Source of the DNA: Hyphomicrobiales bacterium
GTDB taxonomy: Bacteria > Pseudomonadota > Alphaproteobacteria > Rhizobiales > Rhizobiaceae
Reading direction: 5' to 3'
DNA length: 64,000 nt
NCBI GenBank assembly: GCA_900472675.1
Contig: UCJA01000016.1
Coordinates: forward strand, 104,962 to 168,961
Shown: piece by piece, positions 16,891 to 25,292 of the stretch
Layout of the letters: every line of letters starts with the position of its first letter
Numbering within the stretch: the first letter of the stretch is position 1
Position numbers and translations under genes: made by a program
The notes under the pieces: generated by a model
What the model saw: only the letters and a program-made list of their open reading frames with translations
What the model was told of the DNA's origin: nothing
Database searches by the model: none

Positions 16891-17580
16891 TCACGCGGCT
16901 GTCACACGCCGCCCGACGCCATCGTGAAGGTCAAGGCAGCGCTCGAACCAGAGGCCGACCGGGTCGTCGTCGGCAAAAACCTTCGTGCCCGCGGTGATGC
17001 GCATCCACTGCAGTGCTCCAAACAGGATGTAGTCGGCAAACAGGGGGCCTTCGCCGCCGAGGAACGCCTGGTACTTCAACGTCTTTCGGACGGGTTCGAG
17101 CTTGTCGGCAAAGGCTGCGATGACCGCTTCGCGCTCCGCCTTCACCTCTTCCAGCCGGCGCCCGAGAAAGGCTTCGCGGGAGCTGCGGAAATAGGTGCGG
17201 TCGGTCTCGCCCAGCATGTCGTGGATGTCGGCCACGGCGATATGGGTGATCATCGGATGGATGATGGTCTGCGAGAAGCGCTCGACAAACCGCGACAGCG
17301 CCTTGCCGCCCTCGCCTCCGAACAGCGTCGGCCGGTCCGGATAGCGATCCTCCAGGTAGAGGGCGATCTCGAAACTGTCGCGCACCAATTCGTTGCCGTC
17401 GCGCAGGATCGGCACCGTCTTCGAAAATCCGTCCTCGAGCGTCGGGATGCGGGTGAAGGGCGTCGGCTTCTCCACGAAGTCCAGACCCTTGTGGTGCAGA
17501 GCCTGGACGATCTTCCAGCAGTGCGGCGAGAAGGGACGGTTCTCGTCGGCACCACACAGCGAATAGAGAATACGGGTCAT
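16891..17580 (-). CDS. Glutathione S-transferase family protein
   Basis: 229 residues. The N-terminal thioredoxin-like half has ILYSLCGADENRPFSPHCWKI, which carries two cysteines, then TRIPTLEDGFSKTVPILRDG and DSFEIALYLEDRYPDRPTLF. This is the glutathione-binding arrangement of GSTs acting on ring-type substrates (beta-etherase-like). The C-terminal helical domain follows. Substrate unknown. It differs strongly from the GST at 8128-8724. Confidence 0.85.
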   Translation of the reverse strand: MTRILYSLCGADENRPFSPHCWKIVQALHHKGLDFVEKPTPFTRIPTLEDGFSKTVPILRDGNELVRDSFEIALYLEDRYPDRPTLFGGEGGKALSRFVERFSQTIIHPMITHIAVADIHDMLGETDRTYFRSSREAFLGRRLEEVKAEREAVIAAFADKLEPVRKTLKYQAFLGGEGPLFADYILFGALQWMRITAGTKVFADDDPVGLWFERCLDLHDGVGRRVTAA

Positions 17581-17870
17581 CCTGCGGCTCCTATTCTGTC
17601 ACGGTCTGCCGATGATGGTCGGGATTGCCCGGGCGATCCAGTTCAAATTCGTGATGGGGTCCATCACAGCACCATGGATGACGATGTGCTGAGCCGATCC
17701 TCGCGCTATTCGCCCATGAACCTTCGCTTAACCGTGACGACTGGGAAACCGGCCGAACCCGCCCTCGCCTGCCGGATTTTCAGCGGATTTTAACGGCGCC
17801 GGGGGATGACTGGCGGCAAAGCTTACGTGCCGCAAAACCAGAGGCATAAGCGCAGGAACGGGAGACAGGC

Positions 17871-18899
17871 ATGCCGACGCCAACACGCAGACCCGGGCAA
17901 GACAGGACACTGCAGACAGTCGCCCAGCACATGGCCCGGCTGGAGGTGAGCGGGCTGCCGCGCAACTACGAGCTTTTCCACGAAGCGCTGGGAGGAGCCG
18001 ATGCGGCGCTGCGCCGCGAGGTTCAGGCGCTTGCCGTCTCTACACCTCAGCAGCAACTCGACGAGATCGGGCAGCGCTACCAGCTGCCGGGCTTCGTTGC
18101 CCGCGCCCTACCGCCGTCCCGGGAAAAGGACATCCAACTGCTCAGTGCACTGCGCGACCAGATGACCAGCGGCGTCGAGCAGAAGAAGGGGTTTACCCGC
18201 GTGCTGGAATCGGTTGCCCGCAGCCTGCGCGAAGACAGCAACGCGGGACCGGCCGATATCCTGGCGGAGATCGAGTTCCTCAGCGTCTCGCTGTCGGACG
18301 CCGTGGTTGCGGAAACGGAACTGGAGGCGGCGCTGCGGGTCGGCGCCAACCAGCTGGCCAAGGCCGAGCGGGAAGCCGCAGCCGCGCGCGCTGTGATGCT
18401 GCGCGACCGGCTGACCGGACTACCGAACCATGCGGCCTTCGTAGAGAGGCTGGAGGCGCTTTACGCGCCCGACAACCAGGCCCATGACACGGCGCTCTTC
18501 CTGGTGGCGATTGCCGATATCGGCGAGCTGGCAGATGCCTATGGCGAAGCGGCGGCCAACCGCATCCTCAAGAAAGCCGCCTCGATCTTGCGCAAGTCAA
18601 TCAAGAAGAACGACTTCCTGGCGCGCATCGGCAAAGGCGAATTCGCCTTCCTGTTCCGCGATGTAAACCGCGACAGCATCCGCCCGATCAGCGAGCGGCT
18701 GGCCACCTCCATCGCCGATAACCTCGTGTTTGCCGCATCGGACGGCGCCGCGGGCGTGGAGCTTCTGGTGGGGGCTGCGCTCTGCGCCGATGCCATGTCG
18801 CCGCAGCAATTGCGCCAGCAGGCGGTGGCGGCCGCGGAGACGACGCGGGGCGACCCGCGCTCCATCGTTGCCCAGCAGATCACGCGCAGCCGCGGCTGA
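17871..18899 (+). CDS. GGDEF-family protein with a degenerate signature
   Basis: 342 residues. The first 165 are alpha-helical with no recognised sensor, and there is no membrane segment. The GGDEF domain starts at about 175 (LRDRLTGLPNHAAFVERL) but the signature is GKGEF (254-258) instead of GG[D/E]EF, within LARIGKGEFAFLF. The usual substrate-helix line also reads FLVAIADIGEL instead of a form with the metal Asp in LDIDxFK. Diguanylate cyclase activity is therefore doubtful. It could act as a GTP- or c-di-GMP-sensing or scaffold protein. It is a single-gene unit. Confidence 0.85.
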   Translation: MPTPTRRPGQDRTLQTVAQHMARLEVSGLPRNYELFHEALGGADAALRREVQALAVSTPQQQLDEIGQRYQLPGFVARALPPSREKDIQLLSALRDQMTSGVEQKKGFTRVLESVARSLREDSNAGPADILAEIEFLSVSLSDAVVAETELEAALRVGANQLAKAEREAAAARAVMLRDRLTGLPNHAAFVERLEALYAPDNQAHDTALFLVAIADIGELADAYGEAAANRILKKAASILRKSIKKNDFLARIGKGEFAFLFRDVNRDSIRPISERLATSIADNLVFAASDGAAGVELLVGAALCADAMSPQQLRQQAVAAAETTRGDPRSIVAQQITRSRG

Positions 18900-19021
18900 C
18901 AGGGATCGCAGCGAGCGACGGGAGAAATCTCGCCATCGGGATCCCTTCGTGCATAATCCACACCGCGGCTTGATGGCTGACGCCCTAAGCTCAGAACTCA
19001 ACCAACGTCTGGAGAAGCCCC

Positions 19022-19531
19022 ATGCGCAACCATTTCCGCATGTTTGCCGATTATAACTGCTGGGCCAATGCCCGCCTTTACGAGGCCTGCGAGCTTTTGA
19101 GCGATGAGGATTTCCGCGCCGACAAGGGCGCGTTCTTCCGCTCTGCCCAGGGCACGTTGAACCATCTTCTGGCCGCAGACCGGATCTGGCTCAAACGCTT
19201 CACCGGCGAGGGCGTCGTCCCGACCTCTCTCGATGCTCCGCTCTATGAGGCGTTCAGCGACCTGCGCGCCGCCCGGGAGACTGAAGACCAGCGCATCATC
19301 GATTGGGTCGACGGTCTGACCGACGCCGATCTCACAACCATCATTTCCTATTCGCCGATCACGATGCCCGGCAGGGTTGAACTGCCGCTCGGCCCGATCC
19401 TTACCCATGTCTTCAACCACCAGACCCATCACCGTGGGCAGGTTCACACCATCCTGACAGCGCTCGGACACCCATCCGTGGTGCTCGATCTCGTCTATTT
19501 CCTGCTTGGGGATGGCAAGCGCTGGCAATAG
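19022..19531 (+). CDS. DinB-family protein (putative metal-dependent)
   Basis: 169 residues with the four-helix DinB/YfiT fold: RMFADYNCWANARLYEACELL at the start, LNHLLAADRIWLKRF with His48, and HVFNHQTHHRGQVHTIL with His133 and His137, giving the usual three-histidine metal site. Relatives include thiol-dependent transferases and damage-inducible proteins, so the reaction cannot be named. It stands 49 bases before the ABC-F gene in the same direction. Confidence 0.88.
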   Translation: MRNHFRMFADYNCWANARLYEACELLSDEDFRADKGAFFRSAQGTLNHLLAADRIWLKRFTGEGVVPTSLDAPLYEAFSDLRAARETEDQRIIDWVDGLTDADLTTIISYSPITMPGRVELPLGPILTHVFNHQTHHRGQVHTILTALGHPSVVLDLVYFLLGDGKRWQ

Positions 19532-19579
19532 GCGCCCGTCTCTCTTGCATCGCAGCAGGACTTCGGCCAAAACCGCGCG

Positions 19580-21463
19580 ATGATAACAATTACCGATCTT
19601 TCCGCTCGTATTGCCGGGCGCCTTCTCCTCGACCATGCCAGCGTCACGCTGCCAGCCGGCACCAAGGCCGGCCTCGTTGGCCGCAACGGCGCCGGCAAGT
19701 CGACCCTGTTCAAGCTGATCACCGGCGAGATGGGCTCGGAGACCGGCTCCGTCACCTATCCGAAGAGCGCCAAGCTCGGCCAGGTGGCCCAGGAAGCGCC
19801 GGGCACCGAGGATTCGCTGCTCGAAATCGTGCTGGCTGCTGACAAGGAACGCGCCGCGCTGATGACGGAGTCGGAAACGGCCACCGATCCGCACCGGATT
19901 GCCGACATCCAGATGCGTCTCGTGGACATCGACGCCCATTCGGCGGAGGCGCGGGCTGCCAGCATTCTCGCGGGCCTCGGGTTCTCCCAGGAAGCCCAGC
20001 TTCGCCCGGCCTCGTCGTTTTCCGGCGGCTGGCGGATGCGCGTCGCACTCGCCTCCGTGCTGTTTTCCGAACCGGACCTGCTGCTGCTCGACGAGCCGAC
20101 CAACTATCTCGATCTCGAAGGCACGCTGTGGCTGGAAGATTACGTGCGCCGCTATCCGCACACGGTCATCGTCATCAGCCATGACCGCGACATGCTCAAC
20201 AACGCCGTCAACGCCATCGTCCATCTCGACCAGAAGAAGCTGACCTTCTATCGCGGCGGCTACGACCAGTTCGAACGCCAGAAGGCCGAAAACGACGAGC
20301 TGCAGACCAAGGCGAAGGCCAAGAACGACGCGGCCCGCAAGCATCTGCAGACCTTCATCGATCGCTTCAAGGCCAAGGCCTCCAAGGCCAAGCAGGCGCA
20401 GAGCCGCGTCAAGGCGCTGGAGCGGATGGGAACGGTTGCATCCGTGATCGAGGACCACGTCCAGCCGATCACATTCCCCGAGCCCGAAAAGCAGCCCGCC
20501 TCGCCCATTATTTCCGTGCAGAACGGTTCCGTCGGCTACGAGCCGGGCAAGCCGATCCTGAAGAACATCACGCTGCGCATCGACAACGACGACCGCATCG
20601 CCCTCCTCGGCTCGAACGGCAACGGCAAGTCTACCTTCGCCAAGTTCATTGCCGGCCGGCTTGCGCCTGACGGTGGCGAGCTGAAGCTGGCGCCGAGCCT
20701 GAAGATCGGTTTCTTTGCCCAGCACCAGCTCGACGATCTCGTCCCGGGCGATTCCCCCGTCGAGCACGTGCGCCGACTGATGCCGTCGGTGCCGGAAGCC
20801 AAGGTGCGCGCCCGCGTCGCCCAGATGGGGCTCGCGACGGAAAAGATGGCGACGCCGGCCAAAGACCTGTCCGGCGGCGAAAAGGCGCGCTTGCTGATGG
20901 GGCTTGCGGCCTTTCACGCCCCGAACCTTCTCATCCTCGACGAGCCGACCAACCATCTGGACATCGACAGCCGAAGGGCGCTGATCGAGGCGCTCAACGA
21001 CTACGAGGGCGCCGTGATCCTGATCTCCCATGATCGCCACCTGATCGAGGCGACGGTGGACCGTCTATGGCTCGTCAACGACGGCACGGTGCAGACCTTC
21101 GAGGGGGATCTCGAAGAATACCGCGACCTGATTGTCAGTTCCGGTAAAAAAAAAGAAGAAAAACCGCAGCTGATTGAGGACGCCGCTTCCAAGGGGGAGC
21201 TGCGGAAAGCCAATGCAGAACGGCGCGCGTCGCTCGCGCCGCTCAAGAAAAAGATCAATGAAGCCGAAGCTTTGACTGCCAAGCTTGAGAAGCTGATTCA
21301 AGCCCTTGATAAAGAGCTTGCGGATCCGGTTCTCTACGAGAAGACACCCGCGAAGGCAGCGCAGAAAGCCAAGGAGCGCGGCGAAGCCGCAGCCAAGCTG
21401 TCCGCTGCCGAAGAACAATGGCTGATGCTGTCTGCCGAGTACGAAGAGGCGATGGCCGGCTGA
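19580..21463 (+). CDS. ABC-F family ATPase (ribosome-associated)
   Basis: 627 residues with two ABC cassettes and no membrane domain. The first Walker A is GRNGAGKST (34-42), followed by the signature SGGWRMR and DEPTNYLDLEG. The linker is Lys/Ala-rich (KAKASKAKQAQSRVKALERM), the ABC-F interdomain hallmark. The second Walker A is GSNGNGKST (344-352), with LSGGEKARL and DEPTNHLDIDSR. A coiled, charged C-terminal extension (about 525-627) resembles the Uup/YheS type. ABC-F proteins act at the ribosomal E site to relieve stalled translation. The exact paralogue was not assigned. Confidence 0.93.
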   Translation: MITITDLSARIAGRLLLDHASVTLPAGTKAGLVGRNGAGKSTLFKLITGEMGSETGSVTYPKSAKLGQVAQEAPGTEDSLLEIVLAADKERAALMTESETATDPHRIADIQMRLVDIDAHSAEARAASILAGLGFSQEAQLRPASSFSGGWRMRVALASVLFSEPDLLLLDEPTNYLDLEGTLWLEDYVRRYPHTVIVISHDRDMLNNAVNAIVHLDQKKLTFYRGGYDQFERQKAENDELQTKAKAKNDAARKHLQTFIDRFKAKASKAKQAQSRVKALERMGTVASVIEDHVQPITFPEPEKQPASPIISVQNGSVGYEPGKPILKNITLRIDNDDRIALLGSNGNGKSTFAKFIAGRLAPDGGELKLAPSLKIGFFAQHQLDDLVPGDSPVEHVRRLMPSVPEAKVRARVAQMGLATEKMATPAKDLSGGEKARLLMGLAAFHAPNLLILDEPTNHLDIDSRRALIEALNDYEGAVILISHDRHLIEATVDRLWLVNDGTVQTFEGDLEEYRDLIVSSGKKKEEKPQLIEDAASKGELRKANAERRASLAPLKKKINEAEALTAKLEKLIQALDKELADPVLYEKTPAKAAQKAKERGEAAAKLSAAEEQWLMLSAEYEEAMAG

Positions 21464-21521
21464 GCTTGTTACGCCAGTGACTATGCCCTAGCTTTGCAGC
21501 GTCTATTCCGGGAGAGCAGCT

Positions 21522-21719
21522 ATGCCCTTCACCATTCCTGACGAACGCGCGAACCAGCAGGCGATCGAAACGACGACGCATTTGCAGCATGCGGAAACCC
21601 GCCCCCTCGCCGAACGGCTGAAGGCGCTGCAGGAACGCTACCAGTCCATGGGCACACCCAATCCGGATTTCGACGAGACGGCCTTCCTGGACGAGATGTG
21701 GGCGCCGACAGATGCCTGA
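21522..21719 (+). CDS. Internally deleted duplicate of the adjacent VapB antitoxin
   Basis: 65 residues. The N-terminus (MPFTIPDERANQQA) and the C-terminal half (ETRPLAERLKALQ, GTPNPDFDETAFLDEMW) match the neighbouring 85-residue antitoxin. The segment between them, which in the intact copy holds the helix NAPTKADAIRQALEKVVE, is missing. The frame and ribosome site (GGGAG) are kept. It may be decaying, or it may still make a protein that binds the toxin but cannot dimerise or bind DNA normally. Confidence 0.75.
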   Translation: MPFTIPDERANQQAIETTTHLQHAETRPLAERLKALQERYQSMGTPNPDFDETAFLDEMWAPTDA

Positions 21720-21777
21720 GCTTGTTCCGTGGATGAATATACCCTAGCTTCAGAGCGTATATTCCGGGAGAGCAGCC

Positions 21778-22035
21778 ATGCCCCTCACCATCCGCGACGA
21801 GCGCGTCAACCAGCTTGCCGAGCAGGCCCGCCAGATCCTCAACGCCCCCACCAAAGCCGACGCCATCCGTCAGGCGCTGGAGAAGGTGGTCGAGACTGCG
21901 CCCCCCTCGCAACAGCCGGAGACCCGACCGCTTGCCGAACGGCTGAAAGCACTACAGGCCGAGGTGCAACGACTGGGCACCCCCAATCCCGATTTCGACG
22001 ACAAGGCCTTCCTGGACGAGATGTGGGAGAGCTGA
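21778..22035 (+). CDS. vapB: VapB-type antitoxin (Rv0623-like)
   Basis: 85 residues. The N-terminal MPLTIRDERVNQLAEQARQ with PTKADAIRQALEKV is a short ribbon-helix-helix-like DNA-binding domain. The C-terminal PLAERLKALQAEVQR plus FDDKAFLDEMWES is the toxin-binding part. A GGGAG ribosome site precedes the ATG. The TGA overlaps the toxin ATG (TGATG). Confidence 0.88.
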   Translation: MPLTIRDERVNQLAEQARQILNAPTKADAIRQALEKVVETAPPSQQPETRPLAERLKALQAEVQRLGTPNPDFDDKAFLDEMWES

Positions 22036-22427
22036 TGTTTCTGGATACATCGGCCATCATCGAGATCCTGCTTAGCCATTCGCGGTCGCCGGAGTTGCTT
22101 CTTCGGCTCGACCAATCGACCGGTCCGCGTTCAACAGGGCCAACGGTCGTTTATGAGGCTACCGTCGTCTTGGCGCGGAAGCAGATGCTCCCTCTTGGTG
22201 AATCCGAAAGGCTCGTGCGATCGTTGCTTACCATGCTGAATGTCACCGTCGTGCAAGCGACGGACGAAACCGCGTCCGCTGCCATCGATGCCTTTGCCCG
22301 TTTCGGAAAGGGGCGCCATCCGGCAAAGCTCAATTTCGGCGATTGCTTTGCCTATGCCGGCGCCCGGTCGGCGGGCATGCCGCTCCTCTACGTGGGCAAC
22401 GACTTTGCCCAGACCGATCTCGCCTGA
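22035..22427 (+). CDS. vapC: VapC-type PIN-domain ribonuclease toxin
   Basis: 130 residues. FLDTSAIIEILL holds the first catalytic Asp (D4). TVVYEATVVLARK carries the conserved Glu, and LNFGDCFAYAGARSAGMPLLYVGNDFAQTDL holds the remaining acidic residues. This is the common rhizobial VapC form. The ATG overlaps the antitoxin stop by one base. VapC toxins cleave specific tRNA or rRNA sites; the target here is unknown. Confidence 0.9.
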   Translation: MFLDTSAIIEILLSHSRSPELLLRLDQSTGPRSTGPTVVYEATVVLARKQMLPLGESERLVRSLLTMLNVTVVQATDETASAAIDAFARFGKGRHPAKLNFGDCFAYAGARSAGMPLLYVGNDFAQTDLA

Positions 22428-22481
22428 CATACTTTGCGCGAACGGCACCTTCCCCACCTCATGACTGCAAGGACGGACACC

Positions 22482-24524
22482 ATGGACCTTTTCCTGGAAA
22501 CCGACGACGATCCCAACACACTCGCTTACGTTAAGGGGCTGAACGAGATCTCCGACGACCGGCTGAAGACGCCGGAATTCGAGGCGGATCGCGATATCGT
22601 CAAGGCGATGATGGAGCGCGAGGACCGGCTGATCGTGCCCACGCGCCGGGGTCCATGGCTGTTCGACTATCACCGCACGAAGGACAACCCGCTCGGCCTC
22701 TGGCGGAGGCTGCCGGCTGACCAGGACCCGCTGCCGGATGCCGCCTGGGAGACGGTGCTCGATCTCGATGCGTTTTGTCAGAGCGAGGGTAAGCGCTGGA
22801 TCTATTCCGGCGCCATCACCTGCCCCTTCGAGCCGACGCTGGTGCTGCTGGTGCTGTCCGACGGCGGCTCTGACCTGTTGCGGCTGCTGGAATTCGATAC
22901 GCAGGCGAAAAGCATCGTTAAGGGCGGCTTCGATACGCCGCCGGCACGCGCGCACGCCAGTTGGCTCAGCCGCGACGAGATCGCCTATTTCGGATCCGTG
23001 GACGCGCAATCAGCCACACGCTCCGGCTGGCCTCGGGTCGGGCGACGCCTGAAGCGCGGGCAGAAGGTGCAGGATGCACCGGTCTATTTCGAAGCCGGAG
23101 AGGACGACGTCTACGGCGCCTCCGCTGCGATCGACCCGCTGTTCTGGGGCGGCGATAAGAGCGAGCGGCCGATCGAGACATTTTCCGTCGGACACGAGAT
23201 CGGCAAGGCCAGCCTCTATGCGCGGGATGGCTCCGGCGAGATCCGCCGCCTTGACCTGCCGACGGAAATCGACAGCGACTTCAACCAAACGCATATCCTA
23301 TGGCGCGCCAAGACCGACGAGCGTTTTGCGACCGGTAGCCTTGTACTGCAGGCCTTCCAGCCTTTCGAGGACCAGCAGCTTGGCGCAACCAGGGTGCTGT
23401 TTGCCCCGAAGGACGGCCAGTCGGTGTCTCGCTTTGCCGTGTTCCGCAGCTGGGCCGTCTTCGTGGTCAGCGATCGCATGGTGCCGCAGCTTTTCCTTCT
23501 CGATCTCACAAAACCCGATGCGGCACCGGAGCAGCTGGCTCTTCCCGAGGGCCTGCAGACGGTGGGCTTTCGCTTGCTGGATGCGGACCTGACGCTTGGC
23601 GAGGAGGTGCTGACCGTCATCGGACAAGGCTTCCTGCAGCCGTTCAGCACCTACCGGCTGGATCTTTCCGACCACAGCCGCACTCCTGAACTCGTGCTGA
23701 CCGGCACTTCGCCCAACCTGTTCGACGCGGAGGGCATGCAAACCGAGCTGCTGGAGGCGACATCCGCGGACGGCACGAAGGTGCCTTATCACATCGTCCT
23801 TCCGAAGACTTGGACCGAGGGCGAGCTGCCGGTCCTGATGTATGGCTATGGCGGGTTCGCCTCGCCGCTTTCGCCCTCTTACTCCGGCACCAACGGCCTC
23901 TGGCTGGAGCGTGGTGGCGCATACGGGCAGGCCTATATCCGCGGCGGCGGCGAGCTGGGTCCGGACTGGCATCGGGTCGCCAAGGGTGCCGGGCGCCACA
24001 AGGCGTTCGAGGATTTCGTGGCCGTGGCGCGTGACCTTGTCGAACGGGGCTATACCAAGCCGTCGCGGATTGCCTGCACGGGCGGCAGCAACGGCGGCCT
24101 TCTAACAGCGGTGATGCTAACCCGCTACCCGAAGGATTTCGGCGCGGTCTGGACGCGTGTTCCGGTGATCGACATGTCGCGCTTCCATGTCTTTCCCGCG
24201 GGCCGCGCCTGGATGGACGAATACGGCAATCCTGATGTGCCTGAGGATCTCGCTCACATGCTCGCCTATTCGCCGCTGCACCAGGTGAAGCCTGAAAGCG
24301 ACGTCGCCTATCCGCCCGTCTATATCGAGAGCTCCACCAATGACGACCGCGTGCATCCTTCGCATGCCAGGCGGTTTGCCAAGCGGCTGGCGGATACCGG
24401 GCACAGCCCGCTGTTCCACGAGTTCGGCTCGGGCGGTCACGGCGGCGCCGGCGATTCGGGCGAACAGGCGACACGGCTTGCCATAGGCTACAGCTTCCTG
24501 CGCCAGACGATCATGGCGGGGTGA
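22482..24524 (+). CDS. S9-family peptidase (prolyl oligopeptidase / oligopeptidase B-like)
   Basis: About 680 residues from the ATG at 22482, which has an AAGGA ribosome site; earlier in-frame ATG codons at 22434 and 22461 lack one. The N-terminal two-thirds is the beta-propeller that gates access to the active site. The C-terminal alpha/beta hydrolase domain has nucleophile Ser536 in GGSNGG, Asp in the NDDRVHP segment (620-626) and His653 in GSGGHGG. No signal peptide, so probably a cytosolic peptidase for short peptides. Specificity (Pro or basic residue) cannot be told. Confidence 0.92.
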   Translation: MDLFLETDDDPNTLAYVKGLNEISDDRLKTPEFEADRDIVKAMMEREDRLIVPTRRGPWLFDYHRTKDNPLGLWRRLPADQDPLPDAAWETVLDLDAFCQSEGKRWIYSGAITCPFEPTLVLLVLSDGGSDLLRLLEFDTQAKSIVKGGFDTPPARAHASWLSRDEIAYFGSVDAQSATRSGWPRVGRRLKRGQKVQDAPVYFEAGEDDVYGASAAIDPLFWGGDKSERPIETFSVGHEIGKASLYARDGSGEIRRLDLPTEIDSDFNQTHILWRAKTDERFATGSLVLQAFQPFEDQQLGATRVLFAPKDGQSVSRFAVFRSWAVFVVSDRMVPQLFLLDLTKPDAAPEQLALPEGLQTVGFRLLDADLTLGEEVLTVIGQGFLQPFSTYRLDLSDHSRTPELVLTGTSPNLFDAEGMQTELLEATSADGTKVPYHIVLPKTWTEGELPVLMYGYGGFASPLSPSYSGTNGLWLERGGAYGQAYIRGGGELGPDWHRVAKGAGRHKAFEDFVAVARDLVERGYTKPSRIACTGGSNGGLLTAVMLTRYPKDFGAVWTRVPVIDMSRFHVFPAGRAWMDEYGNPDVPEDLAHMLAYSPLHQVKPESDVAYPPVYIESSTNDDRVHPSHARRFAKRLADTGHSPLFHEFGSGGHGGAGDSGEQATRLAIGYSFLRQTIMAG

Positions 24525-24564
24525 GAAGCGGCCGAACCAAGCTCCGAGAGGAGTACACGAACAC

Positions 24565-24593
24565 TTGGGCGCAGACACAAGTTGCGGTATGCT
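24565..24593 (+). promoter_or_regulatory. Candidate promoter of the ParDE-type pair
   Basis: TTGGGC (24565-24570), 17 bases, then TATGCT (24588-24593), 28 bases before the antitoxin ATG. The spacing is ideal and both boxes match four or five of six consensus bases. Read from sequence only. Confidence 0.45.
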
Positions 24594-24621
24594 GCCGTCC
24601 TGCTCCCGGGGAAGGATCCTC

Positions 24622-24915
24622 ATGCCAATGCCGAGCCTATCCGTCCGCCTCAAACCAGACGTTCAAAAGCGCCTCCAGGCGGAGGCGCAGGCGCGTTCTC
24701 AGGACGTCGCCGATGTCGCCGCTGCGGCGATCGAGAGCTACCTGGACGGCCAGGCCGAGAAACGGAACCAGGCCCTGGATGCGGTGGCTGCCGCAGACAA
24801 GGGTGCTTTCATCTCCAGCGACAGGATGAACAGCTGGATCCGCTCTTGGGGGACCGAGCAGGAGCTTGCACCGCCGGAGCCCGATATCGTCGGGAACGTC
24901 AAACAGACCCGCTGA
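24622..24915 (+). CDS. Antitoxin of a ParDE-type pair (ribbon-helix-helix)
   Basis: 97 residues from the ATG at 24622 (GGAAGGA ribosome site). The opening LSVRLKPDVQKRLQAEAQARSQDVADVAAAAIESYL is a ribbon-helix-helix DNA-binding domain of the CopG/ParD kind. The polar C-terminal half (DKGAFISSDRMNSWIRSWGTEQE) fits a toxin-binding tail. The ParE-like gene follows after six bases. Confidence 0.85.
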   Translation: MPMPSLSVRLKPDVQKRLQAEAQARSQDVADVAAAAIESYLDGQAEKRNQALDAVAAADKGAFISSDRMNSWIRSWGTEQELAPPEPDIVGNVKQTR

Positions 24916-24921
24916 GCTACC

Positions 24922-25218
24922 GTGGAGATCGTCTATCTCCCGCAGACGCGCGGTGATCTGCGCTGGATGAAGGACTATTACAGCAGGGTATTTCCCGCAG
25001 GTGCGCGTCATGCGCGGCTGCAGTTCGAAGCGGCTGAGGCACTGCTTCGTGACAATCCAAACGCAGGCCGGCCAGGGATTCTTCCCGGTACCCGAGAGTT
25101 GGTGATCCCCAAAACGCCGTTCATCATCTTCTACCGCGTAGCATCAGACCGGGTGGAGGTGCTCCGCGTCTGGGACGGCCGCGCGCTGCAAGGCAAGATC
25201 TCTGCCCCCTCCGGATAA
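24922..25218 (+). CDS. ParE/RelE-family toxin
   Basis: 98 residues with a GTG start. The segments IVYLPQTRGDLRWMKDYYSRVF, NPNAGRPGILPGTRELVIPKTPFIIFYRV and VEVLRVWDGR are the ParE/RelE-fold pattern. ParE members inhibit DNA gyrase and RelE members cut mRNA on the ribosome. The variable C-terminus (ALQGKISAPSG) does not decide between them. Its antitoxin lies directly upstream. Confidence 0.88.
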   Translation: MEIVYLPQTRGDLRWMKDYYSRVFPAGARHARLQFEAAEALLRDNPNAGRPGILPGTRELVIPKTPFIIFYRVASDRVEVLRVWDGRALQGKISAPSG

Positions 25219-25292
25219 CTCCGCGTTAACCATAGCGAGCGAATGTGCGGTGAGCCGATCACCCCTTCTCATCTCACCTGAGTCGCATCCTT

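Larger units (their letters stand above)
21461..22035 (+). repeat. Tandem duplication of an antitoxin transcription unit
   Basis: Two direct copies (21461-21716 and 21717-22035). Each starts TGAGCTTGTT, has a near-identical leader (CCCTAGCTT, then ATTCCGGGAGAGCAG) exactly 61 bases before the ATG, and encodes a related antitoxin. The first copy has lost roughly 20 codons from the middle of the coding part. Confidence 0.85.

Noticed and set aside
18998..21040. 680-codon open frame antisense to the DinB-type and ABC-F genes
   Set aside because: Spans two unrelated well-supported genes on the other strand; composition is that of a shadow frame.
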